Shown: positions 8,647-18,700 of the stretch, in pieces
Layout: each line of letters begins with the position of its first letter
Position numbering within the stretch: position 1 is the stretch's first letter
Program-made: the position numbers and the translations under genes
The notes under the pieces: generated by a model
What the model was told of the DNA's origin: nothing
What the model saw: the letters and a program-made list of their open reading frames with translations, nothing else
Databases searched by the model: none
Source of the DNA: Pseudomonas shirazensis
Lineage (GTDB): Bacteria; Pseudomonadota; Gammaproteobacteria; Pseudomonadales; Pseudomonadaceae
Direction of reading: 5' to 3'
Assembly: GCF_014268785.2 (NCBI RefSeq)
Contig: NZ_JABWRD020000001.1
Location: 1,749,001 to 1,813,000 of the forward strand
Length of the DNA stretch: 64,000 nt

Positions 8647-9426
8647 ATGCCTTTCGAACTCTCCGTTGAACCGTTGACGCTGCTGATCCTGACTCTGGTT
8701 GCGTTTGTTGCCGGCTTTATCGACGCCATTGCCGGCGGCGGTGGTCTGTTGACTACCCCTGCGCTGCTGACCGCGGGCATGCCGCCGCATCTGGTGCTGG
8801 GCACCAACAAACTCAGCTCGACCTTCGGCTCGGCCACCGCCGGCTTCACCTACTACCGGCGCAAGCTATTCCACCCGGCGCAGTGGCGTCCGGCGCTGTT
8901 CGGCACGCTGCTAGGTGCCCTGCTCGGCGCGGTGATCGCCCATTACCTGCCGGCGGAGTGGCTGAACAAGATGCTGCCGGTGGTGGTGTTTGCCTGTGGC
9001 ATCTACCTGTTGTTCGGTGGCACGCCCAAGGCGCCGCTGGACGCCGATGCGCCGATCAAGAAAACCTGGCAGTTGCCTCAGGGCTTTACCCTGGGCTTCT
9101 ACGACGGAGTCGCCGGGCCAGGCACCGGCGCGTTCTGGACAGTCAGCACGCTGCTGCTGTATCCGATCGATCTGGTCCGCGCCAGTGGTGTGGCGCGGAG
9201 CATGAACTTCGTCAGCAACGCGGCGGCGCTGACGGTATTCATCGCCTCCGGTCAGGTCGACTATATCGTGGGCCTGGCCATGGGCCTGGCGGTGATGGTC
9301 GGGGCGTTCTTTGGTGCACGCACGGCGATCAGCGGCGGCAGCAAGTTCATCCGCCCGGTATTCATCACCGTGGTCCTGGCGCTGACCGTGCGCCTAGCCT
9401 GGCAGCACTGGTTCGGCCAGGCCTAA
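8647..9426 (+). CDS. TSUP (TauE/SafE, YfcA-like) membrane exporter
   Basis: A 259-residue integral membrane protein of the TSUP family, with about eight hydrophobic segments. The first repeat contains the signature [19 protein letters not shown], and the second half repeats it as [18 protein letters not shown], showing the internal duplication of the family. Members move small anions such as sulfite, sulfoacetate or thiosulfate; the substrate here is unknown. There is no strong ribosome-binding site before the ATG. The last 33 bases overlap the 3' end of nudC on the other strand. Confidence 0.85.
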   Translation: MPFELSVEPLTLLILTLVAFVAGFIDAIAGGGGLLTTPALLTAGMPPHLVLGTNKLSSTFGSATAGFTYYRRKLFHPAQWRPALFGTLLGALLGAVIAHYLPAEWLNKMLPVVVFACGIYLLFGGTPKAPLDADAPIKKTWQLPQGFTLGFYDGVAGPGTGAFWTVSTLLLYPIDLVRASGVARSMNFVSNAAALTVFIASGQVDYIVGLAMGLAVMVGAFFGARTAISGGSKFIRPVFITVVLALTVRLAWQHWFGQA

Positions 9427-10224
9427 GCGGCGCGCCACATACAGATCGATCAAGCGCCGGGCAATCGAACGCCCGGCCGGCAGTGGCGGCAGAGCATGCA
9501 CGTTGAACCACTGCGCATCCTCGATCTCGTCCGGCTGCATGACGATCTCGCCACCGGCGTACTCGGCGTGAAAACCGAGCATCATCGAGTGCGGGAACGG
9601 CCAGCACTGGCTGCCGACGTACTGGATGTTCTTCACCTCTACCGCCACCTCTTCACGCACTTCACGCACCAGGCAGTCCTCAGCCGACTCGCCGGGCTCG
9701 GCAAACCCGGCCAGCGTGCTGTACACCCCAGTGACAAAGCGCGGTGAACGCGCCAGCAGGATCTCGTCGCCGCGGGTGACCAGCACGATCATGCTGGGCG
9801 AAATGCGCGGATAGCTGCGCAGGTCGCAGCTGGCACAGTGCATGGCCCGCTCCCAGTGGATCTGGGTCATGGCCTGGCCGCAGCTGCCGCAAAAGCGATG
9901 CTCACGCGCCCAGGTGCCGATCTGCGCCGCGTAGCCAAGCAGCTTGTAGATATCGAAGTCGCCTTCGAGCATGAACTGGCGCAGACCACGCCAACCGCAG
10001 CCGCTGACCTCGGCGGCGCTGCGCAGCTCCAGCAGGAACACCGGCTCACCTTCGAAATGACCGATGCCGTGCTCGCAGAGGATGTCCAGGTCCTGGCGCT
10101 TGAGCCATTCACGCGGGAACAGCACGCCGTTATCGTCCAGCAGAAACCCATCCGGGCCGCGGGCCACGGCCAGCCCTCCGGCGACATCGGGGTCGAGTAC
10201 TGCGCTAGTCCAGCGTGCTGACAT
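9394..10224 (-). CDS. nudC: NAD(+)/NADH pyrophosphatase (NudC, also RNA NAD-decapping)
   Basis: A 276-residue Nudix hydrolase. The middle carries a four-cysteine zinc ribbon (FCGSCGQAM, then [12 protein letters not shown]). The Nudix box follows (GFAEPGES, then [11 protein letters not shown]), and the NudC-type [11 protein letters not shown] lies after it. Together these identify NudC, which hydrolyses NADH to NMNH and AMP and removes NAD caps from RNA. Starting at the ATG at 10224, with GGAA upstream, is preferred over a GTG nine codons earlier. It converges on the TSUP exporter gene with a 33-base overlap. Confidence 0.93.
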   Translation of the reverse strand: MSARWTSAVLDPDVAGGLAVARGPDGFLLDDNGVLFPREWLKRQDLDILCEHGIGHFEGEPVFLLELRSAAEVSGCGWRGLRQFMLEGDFDIYKLLGYAAQIGTWAREHRFCGSCGQAMTQIHWERAMHCASCDLRSYPRISPSMIVLVTRGDEILLARSPRFVTGVYSTLAGFAEPGESAEDCLVREVREEVAVEVKNIQYVGSQCWPFPHSMMLGFHAEYAGGEIVMQPDEIEDAQWFNVHALPPLPAGRSIARRLIDLYVARRLGLAEPVLPG

Positions 10225-10259
10225 GGTGGGCTTTCCTTCAAGCGCGTCCACCGCCTCGG

Positions 10260-11072
10260 TCAGTCGGCGAACGTCGGTTTCTGTTTGCTCATGTGAGCCG
10301 CAACGGCGACCCGCAAGTCTTCGGACTGCAGCATGGCGGAGTTCCAGGTCGCAATGTACTCAAGGCCATCGGCGATACTGTGCTCGCGCATGTAATTGAG
10401 CATCTGCTTGCTGCCGGCCACGGCAATGGGGGATTTTCCCGCAATTTCACGGGCAATGGCAAAGACTCCGTCGAGCAGCGCCGCGTGATCGGGGTAAACC
10501 CGGTTGACCAGGCCGATCTGGCGCGCCTCCTGCGCCTCGACATAGCGCCCGGTGTAGGCCATTTCGCGCATTACGCCATCAGCGATGATCCGCGGCAGGC
10601 GCTGCAGGGTGCCGACGTCGGCGGCCATACCCATGTCGATTTCCTTGATCGAAAACTGCGCGTCGCTGCTGCAATAACGCATGTCACACGCCGAGATCAG
10701 GTCGATGGCGCCGCCCAGGCAGTAGCCCTGGATCGCTGCCAGTACCGGTTTGCGGCAGTTGTCGACGGCGGTGAAAGACGCCTGCATGTTGAGGATGGTC
10801 TTGCGTAGCAAGCGCGCATTGCGGCCGACGTCCTTGCCCAGCTGGTTGGCCAGCGAGGCCAGCATCATCAAGTCGATGCCTGACGAAAAGTGCTTGCCGG
10901 CGCCGCTGATGACCACTGCGCGGACCGCATCGGTGTCATCGATCCACTGGAAGATCTCGATGATTTCCTGCCAAAACGCCGCGTTCATCGCGTTGATTTT
11001 TTCCGGGCGGTTGATCTGCACGTGAGCGATGTTGTCGGTCAGTTCGACTGTGAACGCGGTGTAGTCGGTCAT
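10260..11072 (-). CDS. Delta(3,5)-delta(2,4)-dienoyl-CoA isomerase (crotonase family)
   Basis: A 270-residue crotonase-fold protein. The stretch [20 protein letters not shown] followed by [14 protein letters not shown] closely follows the eukaryotic ECH1 dienoyl-CoA isomerase. It keeps the acidic residues used by that enzyme (Asp in CDMRYC, Glu in IKEID, Asp in AADVGT). The CoA-binding [11 protein letters not shown] and the oxyanion-hole [10 protein letters not shown] are also present. It should shift double bonds during beta-oxidation of unsaturated fatty acids with odd-numbered bonds. The ATG at 11072 with GGAG eight bases upstream is preferred over the longer frame from 11126. Confidence 0.88.
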   Translation of the reverse strand: MTDYTAFTVELTDNIAHVQINRPEKINAMNAAFWQEIIEIFQWIDDTDAVRAVVISGAGKHFSSGIDLMMLASLANQLGKDVGRNARLLRKTILNMQASFTAVDNCRKPVLAAIQGYCLGGAIDLISACDMRYCSSDAQFSIKEIDMGMAADVGTLQRLPRIIADGVMREMAYTGRYVEAQEARQIGLVNRVYPDHAALLDGVFAIAREIAGKSPIAVAGSKQMLNYMREHSIADGLEYIATWNSAMLQSEDLRVAVAAHMSKQKPTFAD

Positions 11073-11222
11073 CGGCGGCACTCCGGTGGCAAAGGGGGTC
11101 TGCGCCGGACTATAGCGCACCCTCATGGCGGTACTTGTGCCAAAAGCGGGACTGTTGCCCTTGCGCAGCGGGCGTGCTTTGCGGCACCGTGCTCGACTGC
11201 AGAATCATAAGGATACAAATTC

Positions 11223-12725
11223 ATGCAACGCTCCCTGCCGGGCACCATCGCCCATTCGTTTCTTGGCCAGGCGCCGCGCTGGTACAAGGCGGTCATCTGC
11301 CTGTTCCTGTTGCTCAACCCGCTGGTGCTGGCCACTCTAGGTCCGATAGCGACGGGCTGGCTGCTGGTGATCCAGTTCATCTTCACCTTAGGGATGGCAC
11401 TCAAGTGCTACCCGCTGATGCCAGGCGGGCTGCTGCTGATTGAGGCGTTGTTGCTCAAGCTGACCACCGCCCAGGCGCTGTACGACGAACTACTGCACAA
11501 CTTCCCGGTGATTCTGCTGCTGATGTTCATGGTCGCCGGCATTCACTTCATGAAGGAATTGCTGCTGTTTCTGTTTTCGAAGATCCTGCTCGGGGTGCAC
11601 AGCAAGACCGTGCTGGCGCTGCTGTTCTGCGTACTGTCGGCGATCCTCTCGGCGTTTCTCGATGCACTGACGGTGACGGCAGTGATCATCAGTGCCGCAG
11701 TCGGCTTTTATGCGGTGTATCACCGGGTCGCTTCCGGTGCCAATCCGCGTGAAGACTCGGAGTTGGGCAGCGACCAGCAGGTCGCCCACCTACACCGCGA
11801 AGACCTTGACCAGTTCCGCACCTTTCTGCGTAGCCTGCTCATGCACGGCGCTGTCGGCACCGCGCTGGGCGGCGTCTGCACGCTGGTCGGCGAGCCGCAG
11901 AACCTGCTGATCGGGCATGAGCTGGGGTGGCACTTCGCTGAATTCTTCTTCAAGGTCGCGCCGGTATCGCTGCCGGTGCTGGGTGCCGGCCTGCTGACCT
12001 GCGTCGTGCTGGAAAAGCTACGCCTGTTCGGCTACGGCACCCTGATGCCGACGCGCGTGCGCCAGGTGCTGGCCGCCCACGCGGCCGAGGACGATGCCGC
12101 ACGCACGCCGGCCCAGCGCCTGGCACTGTGGGTGCAAGGGCTGGCGGCGCTGCTGTTGTGCGTCTGCCTGGGCCTGCACATTGCCGAAGTCGGCTTGATC
12201 GGCCTGATGGTGATCGTTTTGATCACGGCCTTCACCGGTATCACCGATGAGCACCGTCTGGGCCGTGCCTTCCAGGACGCCATGCCATTCACCGCGCTAC
12301 TGGTGGTGTTTTTTGCGGTAGTGGCGGTGATCCACCAGCAACAGCTGTTCAGCCCGTTGATCGCAGCTGTATTGGCCCTGCCGCCCGAGCAACAACCGGG
12401 CATGCTCTATCTGGCCAACGGCTTGCTCTCGGCAATCAGCGATAACGTGTTCGTTGCCACCATCTACATCACCGAAGTGAAGCAGGCGTTCATCGACGGG
12501 CGCATGAGCCGCGAGCACTTCGAGGCCCTGGCGGTGGCGATCAATACCGGCACCAACCTGCCCAGCGTGGCCACGCCCAATGGCCAGGCAGCGTTTCTGT
12601 TTCTGCTGACCTCGGCGATCGCGCCGCTGGTGCGTCTGTCGTACGGGCGCATGGTGTGGATGGCGCTGCCCTACACCGTGGTCATGGGCGGCCTGGGCTG
12701 GTATGCGGTGACCTACTGGTTGTAA
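11223..12725 (+). CDS. nhaB: Na+/H+ antiporter NhaB
   Basis: A 500-residue polytopic membrane protein with about a dozen hydrophobic segments. The N-terminus (SFLGQAPRWYKAVICLFLLL) and the motifs FLDALTVTAVIISAAVGFY and LGGVCTLVGEPQNLLIG are those of NhaB antiporters of gamma-proteobacteria, which expel Na+ in exchange for protons across the inner membrane. AAGGAT lies before the ATG. It ends 9 bases before the convergent LysE-family gene, so no room remains for a separate terminator. Confidence 0.95.
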   Translation: MQRSLPGTIAHSFLGQAPRWYKAVICLFLLLNPLVLATLGPIATGWLLVIQFIFTLGMALKCYPLMPGGLLLIEALLLKLTTAQALYDELLHNFPVILLLMFMVAGIHFMKELLLFLFSKILLGVHSKTVLALLFCVLSAILSAFLDALTVTAVIISAAVGFYAVYHRVASGANPREDSELGSDQQVAHLHREDLDQFRTFLRSLLMHGAVGTALGGVCTLVGEPQNLLIGHELGWHFAEFFFKVAPVSLPVLGAGLLTCVVLEKLRLFGYGTLMPTRVRQVLAAHAAEDDAARTPAQRLALWVQGLAALLLCVCLGLHIAEVGLIGLMVIVLITAFTGITDEHRLGRAFQDAMPFTALLVVFFAVVAVIHQQQLFSPLIAAVLALPPEQQPGMLYLANGLLSAISDNVFVATIYITEVKQAFIDGRMSREHFEALAVAINTGTNLPSVATPNGQAAFLFLLTSAIAPLVRLSYGRMVWMALPYTVVMGGLGWYAVTYWL

Positions 12726-12734
12726 CGGCAGTGC

Positions 12735-13376
12735 TCAGGCGCTCTGGCGCCGCATGGCCAGGATCGCAGCGCCAAAGCCGATGAAGGTAGTGCCCACCAC
12801 CCGGCTGACCCAGCGGGCAAACTGCGGCCGGGTCAGTACGCCTTTGGCCCGTGCTGCGAGGCTGGCGTAGACCGCCAGCGACAGCAGCGACAACGCCATG
12901 AAGATCGCGGTCAGGATCAAGAACTGCGGCAGCAATGCCGCGCCCTGATCGATGAACTGAGGAAACAAGGCGGTGAAAAACATGGTCGCCTTCGGGTTGG
13001 TCGCTGCGGTCAGAAATGCCGACTTGTATAGTTTCAGCCGCGTCGGCCTGAGCACTTTCACCGGCGCTGCGCCCGCCTCCGCCAGCATCGGATTCTTTTT
13101 CAGCAGCTGCTTGCCGCCGAGATAGAACAGGTAGGCTGCACCGAGAATCTTCACCGCATTGAACAGCACTTCCGAGCTGGCCAGCAGCGCGCCCAAACCG
13201 AGCATCGCCGCAGCCGACAGGCAGAACAGCCCGCTGACATTGCCCAGCGATGACCAGATCGCCGAACGTGCGCCGTACAGAATACTGTTGTTGATTGCCA
13301 TCAACGAGGCCGGCCCTGGGCTGGCAATGGCGATCGCGGCGACCAGGGTGTAGGCAAGTAGCGAGTGGCTGTCCAT
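12735..13376 (-). CDS. LysE-family amino acid exporter
   Basis: A 213-residue LysE/RhtB-type translocator with about six hydrophobic segments. The N-terminal AYTLVAAIAIASPGPASLMA holds the family's conserved SPGP motif, and NPKATMFFTALFPQFID is the second family signature (NPK before a helix). The substrate (a basic or neutral amino acid or a homoserine-like compound) is not predictable. A longer frame from 13457 exists, but its extra 27 residues do not resemble a LysE N-terminus, so the start at 13376 is used. Confidence 0.88.
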   Translation of the reverse strand: MDSHSLLAYTLVAAIAIASPGPASLMAINNSILYGARSAIWSSLGNVSGLFCLSAAAMLGLGALLASSEVLFNAVKILGAAYLFYLGGKQLLKKNPMLAEAGAAPVKVLRPTRLKLYKSAFLTAATNPKATMFFTALFPQFIDQGAALLPQFLILTAIFMALSLLSLAVYASLAARAKGVLTRPQFARWVSRVVGTTFIGFGAAILAMRRQSA

Positions 13377-13510
13377 GGCGTGTAACCCGATAAGAAAGTG
13401 AGGTGCTGCAGCGCTTGGCTGGGCACAAGAGGCTCCGATGCTAAAGCACTCACTCACCCGGCATAAGTTACAGATGACCCTGAATCAGGCCATACAGAGC
13501 CTTTGTGAAT

Positions 13511-14512
13511 TCATTCGGACCTAGCGTCTGGCGCGCGAATCTTGCCGGCGAACACCCTGAAGCCGAGCGTGTTGTAAGCCAGGGTGATCGGCGCAATGAT
13601 GGCGAAGCCGACCAGCATGAACGTCTGGCTGGTGGGTGAAGAAGCCGCCTGGGCCAGGCTCAGGTCTGGCGGGATGATCAGCGGAAACAGCGCCAGCAGC
13701 ATCAGCGCAAATGCCACCGCCACCACGCCCAGTGCCATCAACAGCGGCAGGCAATGCCACCGGCTGCGCCAGGCCAGTTGATAGCCGAGCAGCAACAGCG
13801 TCACGCTCGCTAGCGAAGGCCCCGCAATCCACGGTTCGGACAAGCGCTGCCAGTAGCGCTGATCCACGCCCAGGGTGCAGATCAGCACTGCTGCCAGCAG
13901 GCTCAACGCCAACAGCGACAGATAGCGAGCCTGGCGCCGGCTGCGCTGGTGCAGGTCGCCCTCGCTGCGCCAGTACAGCCAGCAGGCGCCCAGCCACAGA
14001 TAACCTGCGACCAACGCCAGGCCACACAACAAGGGAAAGCTGCCCAGCCACTCCCAACCATTACCGTTGTACTGCCCGGCCTTGTGCGGCACACCCTGCA
14101 GCAAGGTGCCCAGTGCCACGCCCTGGCAAAGCGTGGCCAGCAGCGAGCCGCCCAGCAACAGCGCATCGCCCATGCCCTTGCGCGGTAAATGCTCGCGAAA
14201 CTCAATCCCCACCGCACGCACCAGCAGCGCCATGAACATCAGCAAGAACGGCACATACAGCGCCGGCAGCAAAATCGCATAGGCCAGCGGAAACAGCGCC
14301 AGCAAACCGCCCCCGCCGAGTACCAGCCAGGTTTCGTTGGCATCCCAGATCGGCAGAATCGACAGCAGCATGACCTGGCGTTGCTCAGGCCGCCGATTGA
14401 TGCCCATCAGCATGCCCACGCCCAGGTCGGTGCCATCGAGCATCACATAGGTGAGCAACGCAAAGGCCAGCGCGCCGGCACTGAGCAAGGTCAAGGCATC
14501 CACGCCGAACAT
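13511..14512 (-). CDS. cioB: Cytochrome bd-type (cyanide-insensitive) quinol oxidase subunit II
   Basis: A 333-residue CydB/CioB subunit. The N-terminus has TYVMLDGTDLGVGMLMGINR and IWDANETWLVLGGGGLLALF, the signatures of subunit II. About nine hydrophobic segments follow. Start at ATG 14512, two bases after the cioA stop (TGAGCATG), shows translational coupling. The open frame continues upstream into cioA in another frame and that part is not coding for this protein. With cioA it would form a quinol oxidase in the inner membrane. Confidence 0.92.
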   Translation of the reverse strand: MFGVDALTLLSAGALAFALLTYVMLDGTDLGVGMLMGINRRPEQRQVMLLSILPIWDANETWLVLGGGGLLALFPLAYAILLPALYVPFLLMFMALLVRAVGIEFREHLPRKGMGDALLLGGSLLATLCQGVALGTLLQGVPHKAGQYNGNGWEWLGSFPLLCGLALVAGYLWLGACWLYWRSEGDLHQRSRRQARYLSLLALSLLAAVLICTLGVDQRYWQRLSEPWIAGPSLASVTLLLLGYQLAWRSRWHCLPLLMALGVVAVAFALMLLALFPLIIPPDLSLAQAASSPTSQTFMLVGFAIIAPITLAYNTLGFRVFAGKIRAPDARSE

Positions 14513-14514
14513 GC

Positions 14515-15891
14515 TCAAGTCTCCTCGCTCAAGGCCGGCGCCGGGCTGCGCTCGTCTGGCCCGGGTGGTTTGCCCAGCAGGCGCAGCAACAGCCACAGGC
14601 CCAGGCCAAATACCAGCGTGTACACCAACAGGATCGCCAGCGTGGCCCAGATCACTTTCGGCGCGGCCACCGGCGACAGGCTGTCTGCCGTGCGCAGCAG
14701 GCCATAGACAGTAAACGGCTGGCGGCCGACCTCGGTGACGATCCAGCCGCTGAGCATGGCGACAAAGCCCGCCGGCGCCAGCGCAACACTCGCGCATTGC
14801 AGCCAGCGGGCGTGCCACAACCGTCCGCGCCAGCGCAGCAGCAGGCTGGCAAGGCCCAACGCGGCCATCAACACACCGAGGCCGACCATCACGCGAAAGG
14901 CGTAGAACACGATGGCCACTGGCGGTAAGTCGGCCCGCGGGAACTCGTCCAGCGCACTGATGGTGCCGCTCAGGTCATGGGTCAGGTACAGCGAACCGAG
15001 GCGCGGAATCGCCACTTCGAAATGATTGCGCTGCTCGGCCATGTCAGGCACGGCGAACAGTCTTAGCGGCTCACCGGCACCTGCTGGCGGGCGGGTCCAG
15101 CTGCCTTCGATGGCAGCGACCTTGATCGGCTGCACCTGCAGTGTGTGCTGACCGTGCAGGTCGCCGGCAATGATCTGCACCGGTGCCAGCAGCGCGATTG
15201 CCCACAGCGCCATCGAATACTGCAGCCGAGCACGCGGATTGCCCGGCTGGCGCAGCAGATGCCAGCCCGCAGCGCCGGCGAGCATGGTCGCCGTGCCCAG
15301 CATTGCCGCCAGCAGCATGTGCGTTAGCCGATAAGGGAACGAAGGGTTGAACACGATCGCCCACCAGTCCTCGGCCAGAAAGCGGCCGTCGCCGGCCAGC
15401 GAGTAACCCGCTGGCGTGTGCATCCACGAGTTGGCCGAAATGATCCAGAAGGCACTGACCAGTGACCCCAGCGCCACCGCACAGGTCGCCAGAAAATGCA
15501 GGCGCGGGCCGACCTTGTTCAGGCCGAACAACATCACCCCGAGAAAGCCCGCCTCAAGAAAGAACGCCACCATCACTTCATAGAACATCAGCGGGCCGAT
15601 CACCTCGCCCGCCTTCACCGACAACACTGACCAGTTGAGGCCGAACTGATATTCCATCACCAGCCCCGACGCTGTGCCGACCGCGACGGTCAGGGCGAAG
15701 ATCTTCAGCCAGTAGCGGTAAAGGTCGAGACAGTGCTGATTGCGCCGCCACAGCCACAGCGCCTCGAGCACCAGCAACCACTGCGCCAGGCCAATGCTGA
15801 AGGCGGCCAGAACGATGTGAAAGCTGATGGTGATCGCGAACTGCGCGCGCGCCGCCAGCAACGCGGCGCCGGCATCAGCGGCTTCAAACAA
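14515..15891 (-). CDS. cioA: Cytochrome bd-type (cyanide-insensitive) quinol oxidase subunit I
   Basis: A 458-residue CydA/CioA subunit with about nine membrane segments. Family motifs include RAQFAITISFHIVLA with the heme-ligand histidine, VGTASGLVMEYQFGLNWS, and the quinol-site GWIVTEVGRQPFTVYGLLRT. The Q-loop is short, as in CIO oxidases, which differ in this from E. coli CydA (about 522 residues). The best start is a TTG at 15891 lying inside the last codons of the upstream oxidoreductase gene (8-base overlap); no ATG precedes the first conserved helix. Close coupling suggests the three proteins function together. Confidence 0.9.
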   Translation of the reverse strand: MFEAADAGAALLAARAQFAITISFHIVLAAFSIGLAQWLLVLEALWLWRRNQHCLDLYRYWLKIFALTVAVGTASGLVMEYQFGLNWSVLSVKAGEVIGPLMFYEVMVAFFLEAGFLGVMLFGLNKVGPRLHFLATCAVALGSLVSAFWIISANSWMHTPAGYSLAGDGRFLAEDWWAIVFNPSFPYRLTHMLLAAMLGTATMLAGAAGWHLLRQPGNPRARLQYSMALWAIALLAPVQIIAGDLHGQHTLQVQPIKVAAIEGSWTRPPAGAGEPLRLFAVPDMAEQRNHFEVAIPRLGSLYLTHDLSGTISALDEFPRADLPPVAIVFYAFRVMVGLGVLMAALGLASLLLRWRGRLWHARWLQCASVALAPAGFVAMLSGWIVTEVGRQPFTVYGLLRTADSLSPVAAPKVIWATLAILLVYTLVFGLGLWLLLRLLGKPPGPDERSPAPALSEET

Positions 15892-18235
15892 TCTGCTCGC
15901 CCTGCGCCAGCGCGCGCTGCAGGTCCTGCGCCGAGGGCTGCCCAGGATGCAGCGTCACCGGCACCGACTTGGCCGCCGGCACTTTGCTCCGTTCGGCGTG
16001 ATGCCACAGCGGGATCAATGCGTTGCACTCGGGGTAATACGCCGCCGCGCAACCTGCGGGGATGTCGTAGGCGATGATCTGCATCGGCCCGACTTCGCGG
16101 CGCACGTCAGGCTCGACGGCGGTACGCAGGTTGACCCAGTCGCCCGGAACGAAGCCCAGCCGGGTGACATCGCTGCGGTTCATGAACACCACGCTGCGGG
16201 TACCATGCACGCCGCGAAAGCGGTCATCGTAGCCATAGATGGTGGTGTTGAACTGATCGTTGCTGCGCAGCGTCATCAACTGCAGTACATCACGCCGCTC
16301 AGGACTGACAGACACGTCATCATCATGCCCGGCCGTGACGAACTGCGCCTTGCCCGATTCGGTCTGCCACTGGCGCTCGCAGGCCGGCAGCGGCCGATGG
16401 AAACCACCGCGCTGCCACATGCGGGTTTCCATGTCGTGGAATATCTGCGGATACACCGCTGTGATCGCCTCGCGTATCAGCGCGTAGTCACGGCGCCAGG
16501 CGTCCCAGGGGATGTTCGCCTGCCCCGCGGTCAGGGTCGCTTCGGCCAGCCCGGCAATGATCGCTACTTCGGCGCGCAGGTGCTCGCTGGCCGGCTCCGC
16601 GGTGCCGCGCCAGCCATGCAGGCAGCCGGTACTGTCTTCGGTGCTGTAGCTTTGCGCCACACCGTCCTGGCGGTCGATCTCGATACGCCCCAGACACGGC
16701 AGCAACCAGCCATCGCGCCCCGGCAGCAAGTGGGTGCGGTTGAGCTTGGTGGCGACCTGCACGTTCAACTCAAGGTTGGCCCAGGCCGGCTCCATTCGCG
16801 AGGTGTCCGGGATAGCCCGGAGGAAGTTACCGCCCAGACCGATGAAGGCTTTCACCGAGCCTGCGAGGATGCCCTCACAGGTATCCACGGTAGCCAGGCC
16901 CATCTGCTCGGGCACCTTGAAGGCGAACAGCGCTTCAATCTTGTCCACCGGCACTTTGGCCGGATCTTCGGTGATCCCTACCGTGCGCTGGCCCTGTACG
17001 TTGGAATGGCCACGCACCGGGCACACCCCGGCACCGGGCTTGCCGATGTTGCCGCGTAGCAGCAACAGGTTGACCAGCATCTGCACGTTGGCTACGCCAT
17101 GACGATGCTGGGTCATGCCCATGCCGAACACCAGCATCACCCGCTCACTGCGGGCATATACCGTGGCGGCGGCTTCCATCGCTGCGCGGGGCAGCCCAGA
17201 GCGCTGCTCGAGCGTAGCCCAGCTGTAGCTGTTGATCTGTTCGACAAAGCTGGCAAATCCCTCGGTATGTTCGGCGATGAAGGCATGATCGAGCACCGCC
17301 GGCCGGCCCTCGACATGCGCCACGCGGTCCATCTCCAGCAGCGTCTTGCTGATGCCAAGCACCGCCGCCAGATCGCCACCGATGGCCACTTGATGATACT
17401 GGCTGCTGATCACCGTAGAGTCTGGGCCAAGCATCTCGCGCGGTGACTGCGGGTTGACGAAGCGCTCCAGGCCGCGCTCGCGCAGCGGGTTGAAGGTGAT
17501 GATCGGTACCCCGCGCCTGCGCGCGTGCTGTAGGGGGTGAAGCATGCGTGGGCTGTTGCTGCCGACGTTCTGGCCGAAGAAGAAGATGCAGTCGGTCTGC
17601 TCGAAGTCTTCCAGGGTAACCGTGCCGACCGGCACGCCAATGCTCTCCTGCAAGCCAACCGAGGTGCTCTCGTGGCACATGTTGGAGCTGTCCGGCAGGT
17701 TGTTGCTGCCGTAGGCACGGGCAAACAGCTGGTACATGAACGAGGCTTCCAGCGAAGCCCGCCCCGAGGCATAGAACACCACTTGCTCGGGCGACAGCCT
17801 GCGCAAGGTCTGGCCGATTTCACGGTAGGCCTGCTCCCAGCTCACCGGCAGATAGCGATCACTGGCACGGTCATAGCGCAGCGGTTCGGTCAAGCGCCCA
17901 TGCTGCTCAAGGTCGTGGTCACTCCAGCTGCGCAGTTCGCTGAGCGTATGCCGTGCGAAGAACTCAGGCTCGGTGCGTAACGAAGTCAGCTCCCAGGCGG
18001 TAGCCTTGGCGCCGTTTTCACAGAACTCCAGCGCGTGCGGATTACCCGGTTTGGCCCAGGCGCAACTGACGCAGGCAAAGCCGTCCGGTTTGTTCTGCTT
18101 GAACAGCGCCTTGGGTGACTTGGCCAAGGCCTGCTCACGCCAGAGGATGGTCATCACGGAGTGCGCCGAACCCCAACCTCCCGCCGCCGAGTGATAGGGC
18201 TTGAAGCGGGCGTGCGGATGAATAAGCGACGACAT
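15884..18235 (-). CDS. FdhF/YdeP-family molybdopterin oxidoreductase
   Basis: A 783-residue molybdopterin-dependent oxidoreductase of the FdhF/YdeP family (E. coli YdeP is about 759). The N-terminus has the CVSCAWAKPG motif, a reduced cysteine pattern compared with the CxxCxxxC cluster motif of true formate dehydrogenases. Molybdopterin-domain motifs include DSSNMCHESTSVGLQ, FFFGQNVGSNSPRM, CPVRGHSNVQGQRTVG and RSNDQFNTTIYGYDDRFRG. YdeP itself has been linked to acid resistance, and its substrate is unknown. Here the gene is first in an operon with cioAB. The protein has no signal peptide, so it should be cytoplasmic. Quinone reduction for CioAB is an inference. Confidence 0.88.
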   Translation of the reverse strand: MSSLIHPHARFKPYHSAAGGWGSAHSVMTILWREQALAKSPKALFKQNKPDGFACVSCAWAKPGNPHALEFCENGAKATAWELTSLRTEPEFFARHTLSELRSWSDHDLEQHGRLTEPLRYDRASDRYLPVSWEQAYREIGQTLRRLSPEQVVFYASGRASLEASFMYQLFARAYGSNNLPDSSNMCHESTSVGLQESIGVPVGTVTLEDFEQTDCIFFFGQNVGSNSPRMLHPLQHARRRGVPIITFNPLRERGLERFVNPQSPREMLGPDSTVISSQYHQVAIGGDLAAVLGISKTLLEMDRVAHVEGRPAVLDHAFIAEHTEGFASFVEQINSYSWATLEQRSGLPRAAMEAAATVYARSERVMLVFGMGMTQHRHGVANVQMLVNLLLLRGNIGKPGAGVCPVRGHSNVQGQRTVGITEDPAKVPVDKIEALFAFKVPEQMGLATVDTCEGILAGSVKAFIGLGGNFLRAIPDTSRMEPAWANLELNVQVATKLNRTHLLPGRDGWLLPCLGRIEIDRQDGVAQSYSTEDSTGCLHGWRGTAEPASEHLRAEVAIIAGLAEATLTAGQANIPWDAWRRDYALIREAITAVYPQIFHDMETRMWQRGGFHRPLPACERQWQTESGKAQFVTAGHDDDVSVSPERRDVLQLMTLRSNDQFNTTIYGYDDRFRGVHGTRSVVFMNRSDVTRLGFVPGDWVNLRTAVEPDVRREVGPMQIIAYDIPAGCAAAYYPECNALIPLWHHAERSKVPAAKSVPVTLHPGQPSAQDLQRALAQGEQIV

Positions 18236-18387
18236 GGCGTGCCTCGGTTGACTGGATCAGAGGATGTGTCTAGATATTACGAGGCGAGACTGAGGGCTAA
18301 AGTTCAGGGCGGTTGCGGCGGGTCGACGCCAACGGTCGATCCGGCTACTGTAGGCGGCCGAGTTCCCTCACGCAAAGGATTGAAGCT

Positions 18388-18693
18388 GTGATCACCTGCC
18401 ACCTGAAATACGTTATCGACCCCTATCAGATACCTGCATTCGAGACCTACGCGCGGCTATGGATCGGCCTGGTCAATCGCATGGGCGGCACCCATCACGG
18501 TTATCTGCTGCCCGCAGAGGGCGCGAGCAATATCGCTTACTGTCAGTTCAGCTTCCCCAGCCTTGCCGCCTACGAGCAGTACCGCAAGGACTCGGAGAGC
18601 GACCCTGAGTGTCAGGCCGCATTTGCCCTGGCAACCGAACAGCGCTTTATCCTCAGCTACGAGCGTAGCTTCATGCGTCCCGTGTTCGGGTAA
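18388..18693 (+). CDS. NIPSNAP-family small protein
   Basis: A 101-residue protein of the NIPSNAP ferredoxin-like (dimeric alpha-beta barrel) type. It opens ITCHLKYVIDPYQIPAFETY and contains RMGGTHHGYLLPAEGASNIAY and ERSFMRPVFG at the end. The function of bacterial NIPSNAP proteins is not settled. The start is taken as GTG at 18388, with AAAGGA eight bases upstream; the frame runs upstream to 18313, but that part looks non-coding. It is divergent from the YdeP-like gene and followed by a terminator. Confidence 0.8.
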   Translation: MITCHLKYVIDPYQIPAFETYARLWIGLVNRMGGTHHGYLLPAEGASNIAYCQFSFPSLAAYEQYRKDSESDPECQAAFALATEQRFILSYERSFMRPVFG

Positions 18694-18700
18694 GTGCATC

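Noticed and set aside
15884..18235. Naming the oxidoreductase a formate dehydrogenase (FdhF)
   Set aside because: The N-terminal cysteine motif does not match that of true formate dehydrogenases, and no iron-sulfur or cytochrome partner is nearby. The YdeP-type label is safer.
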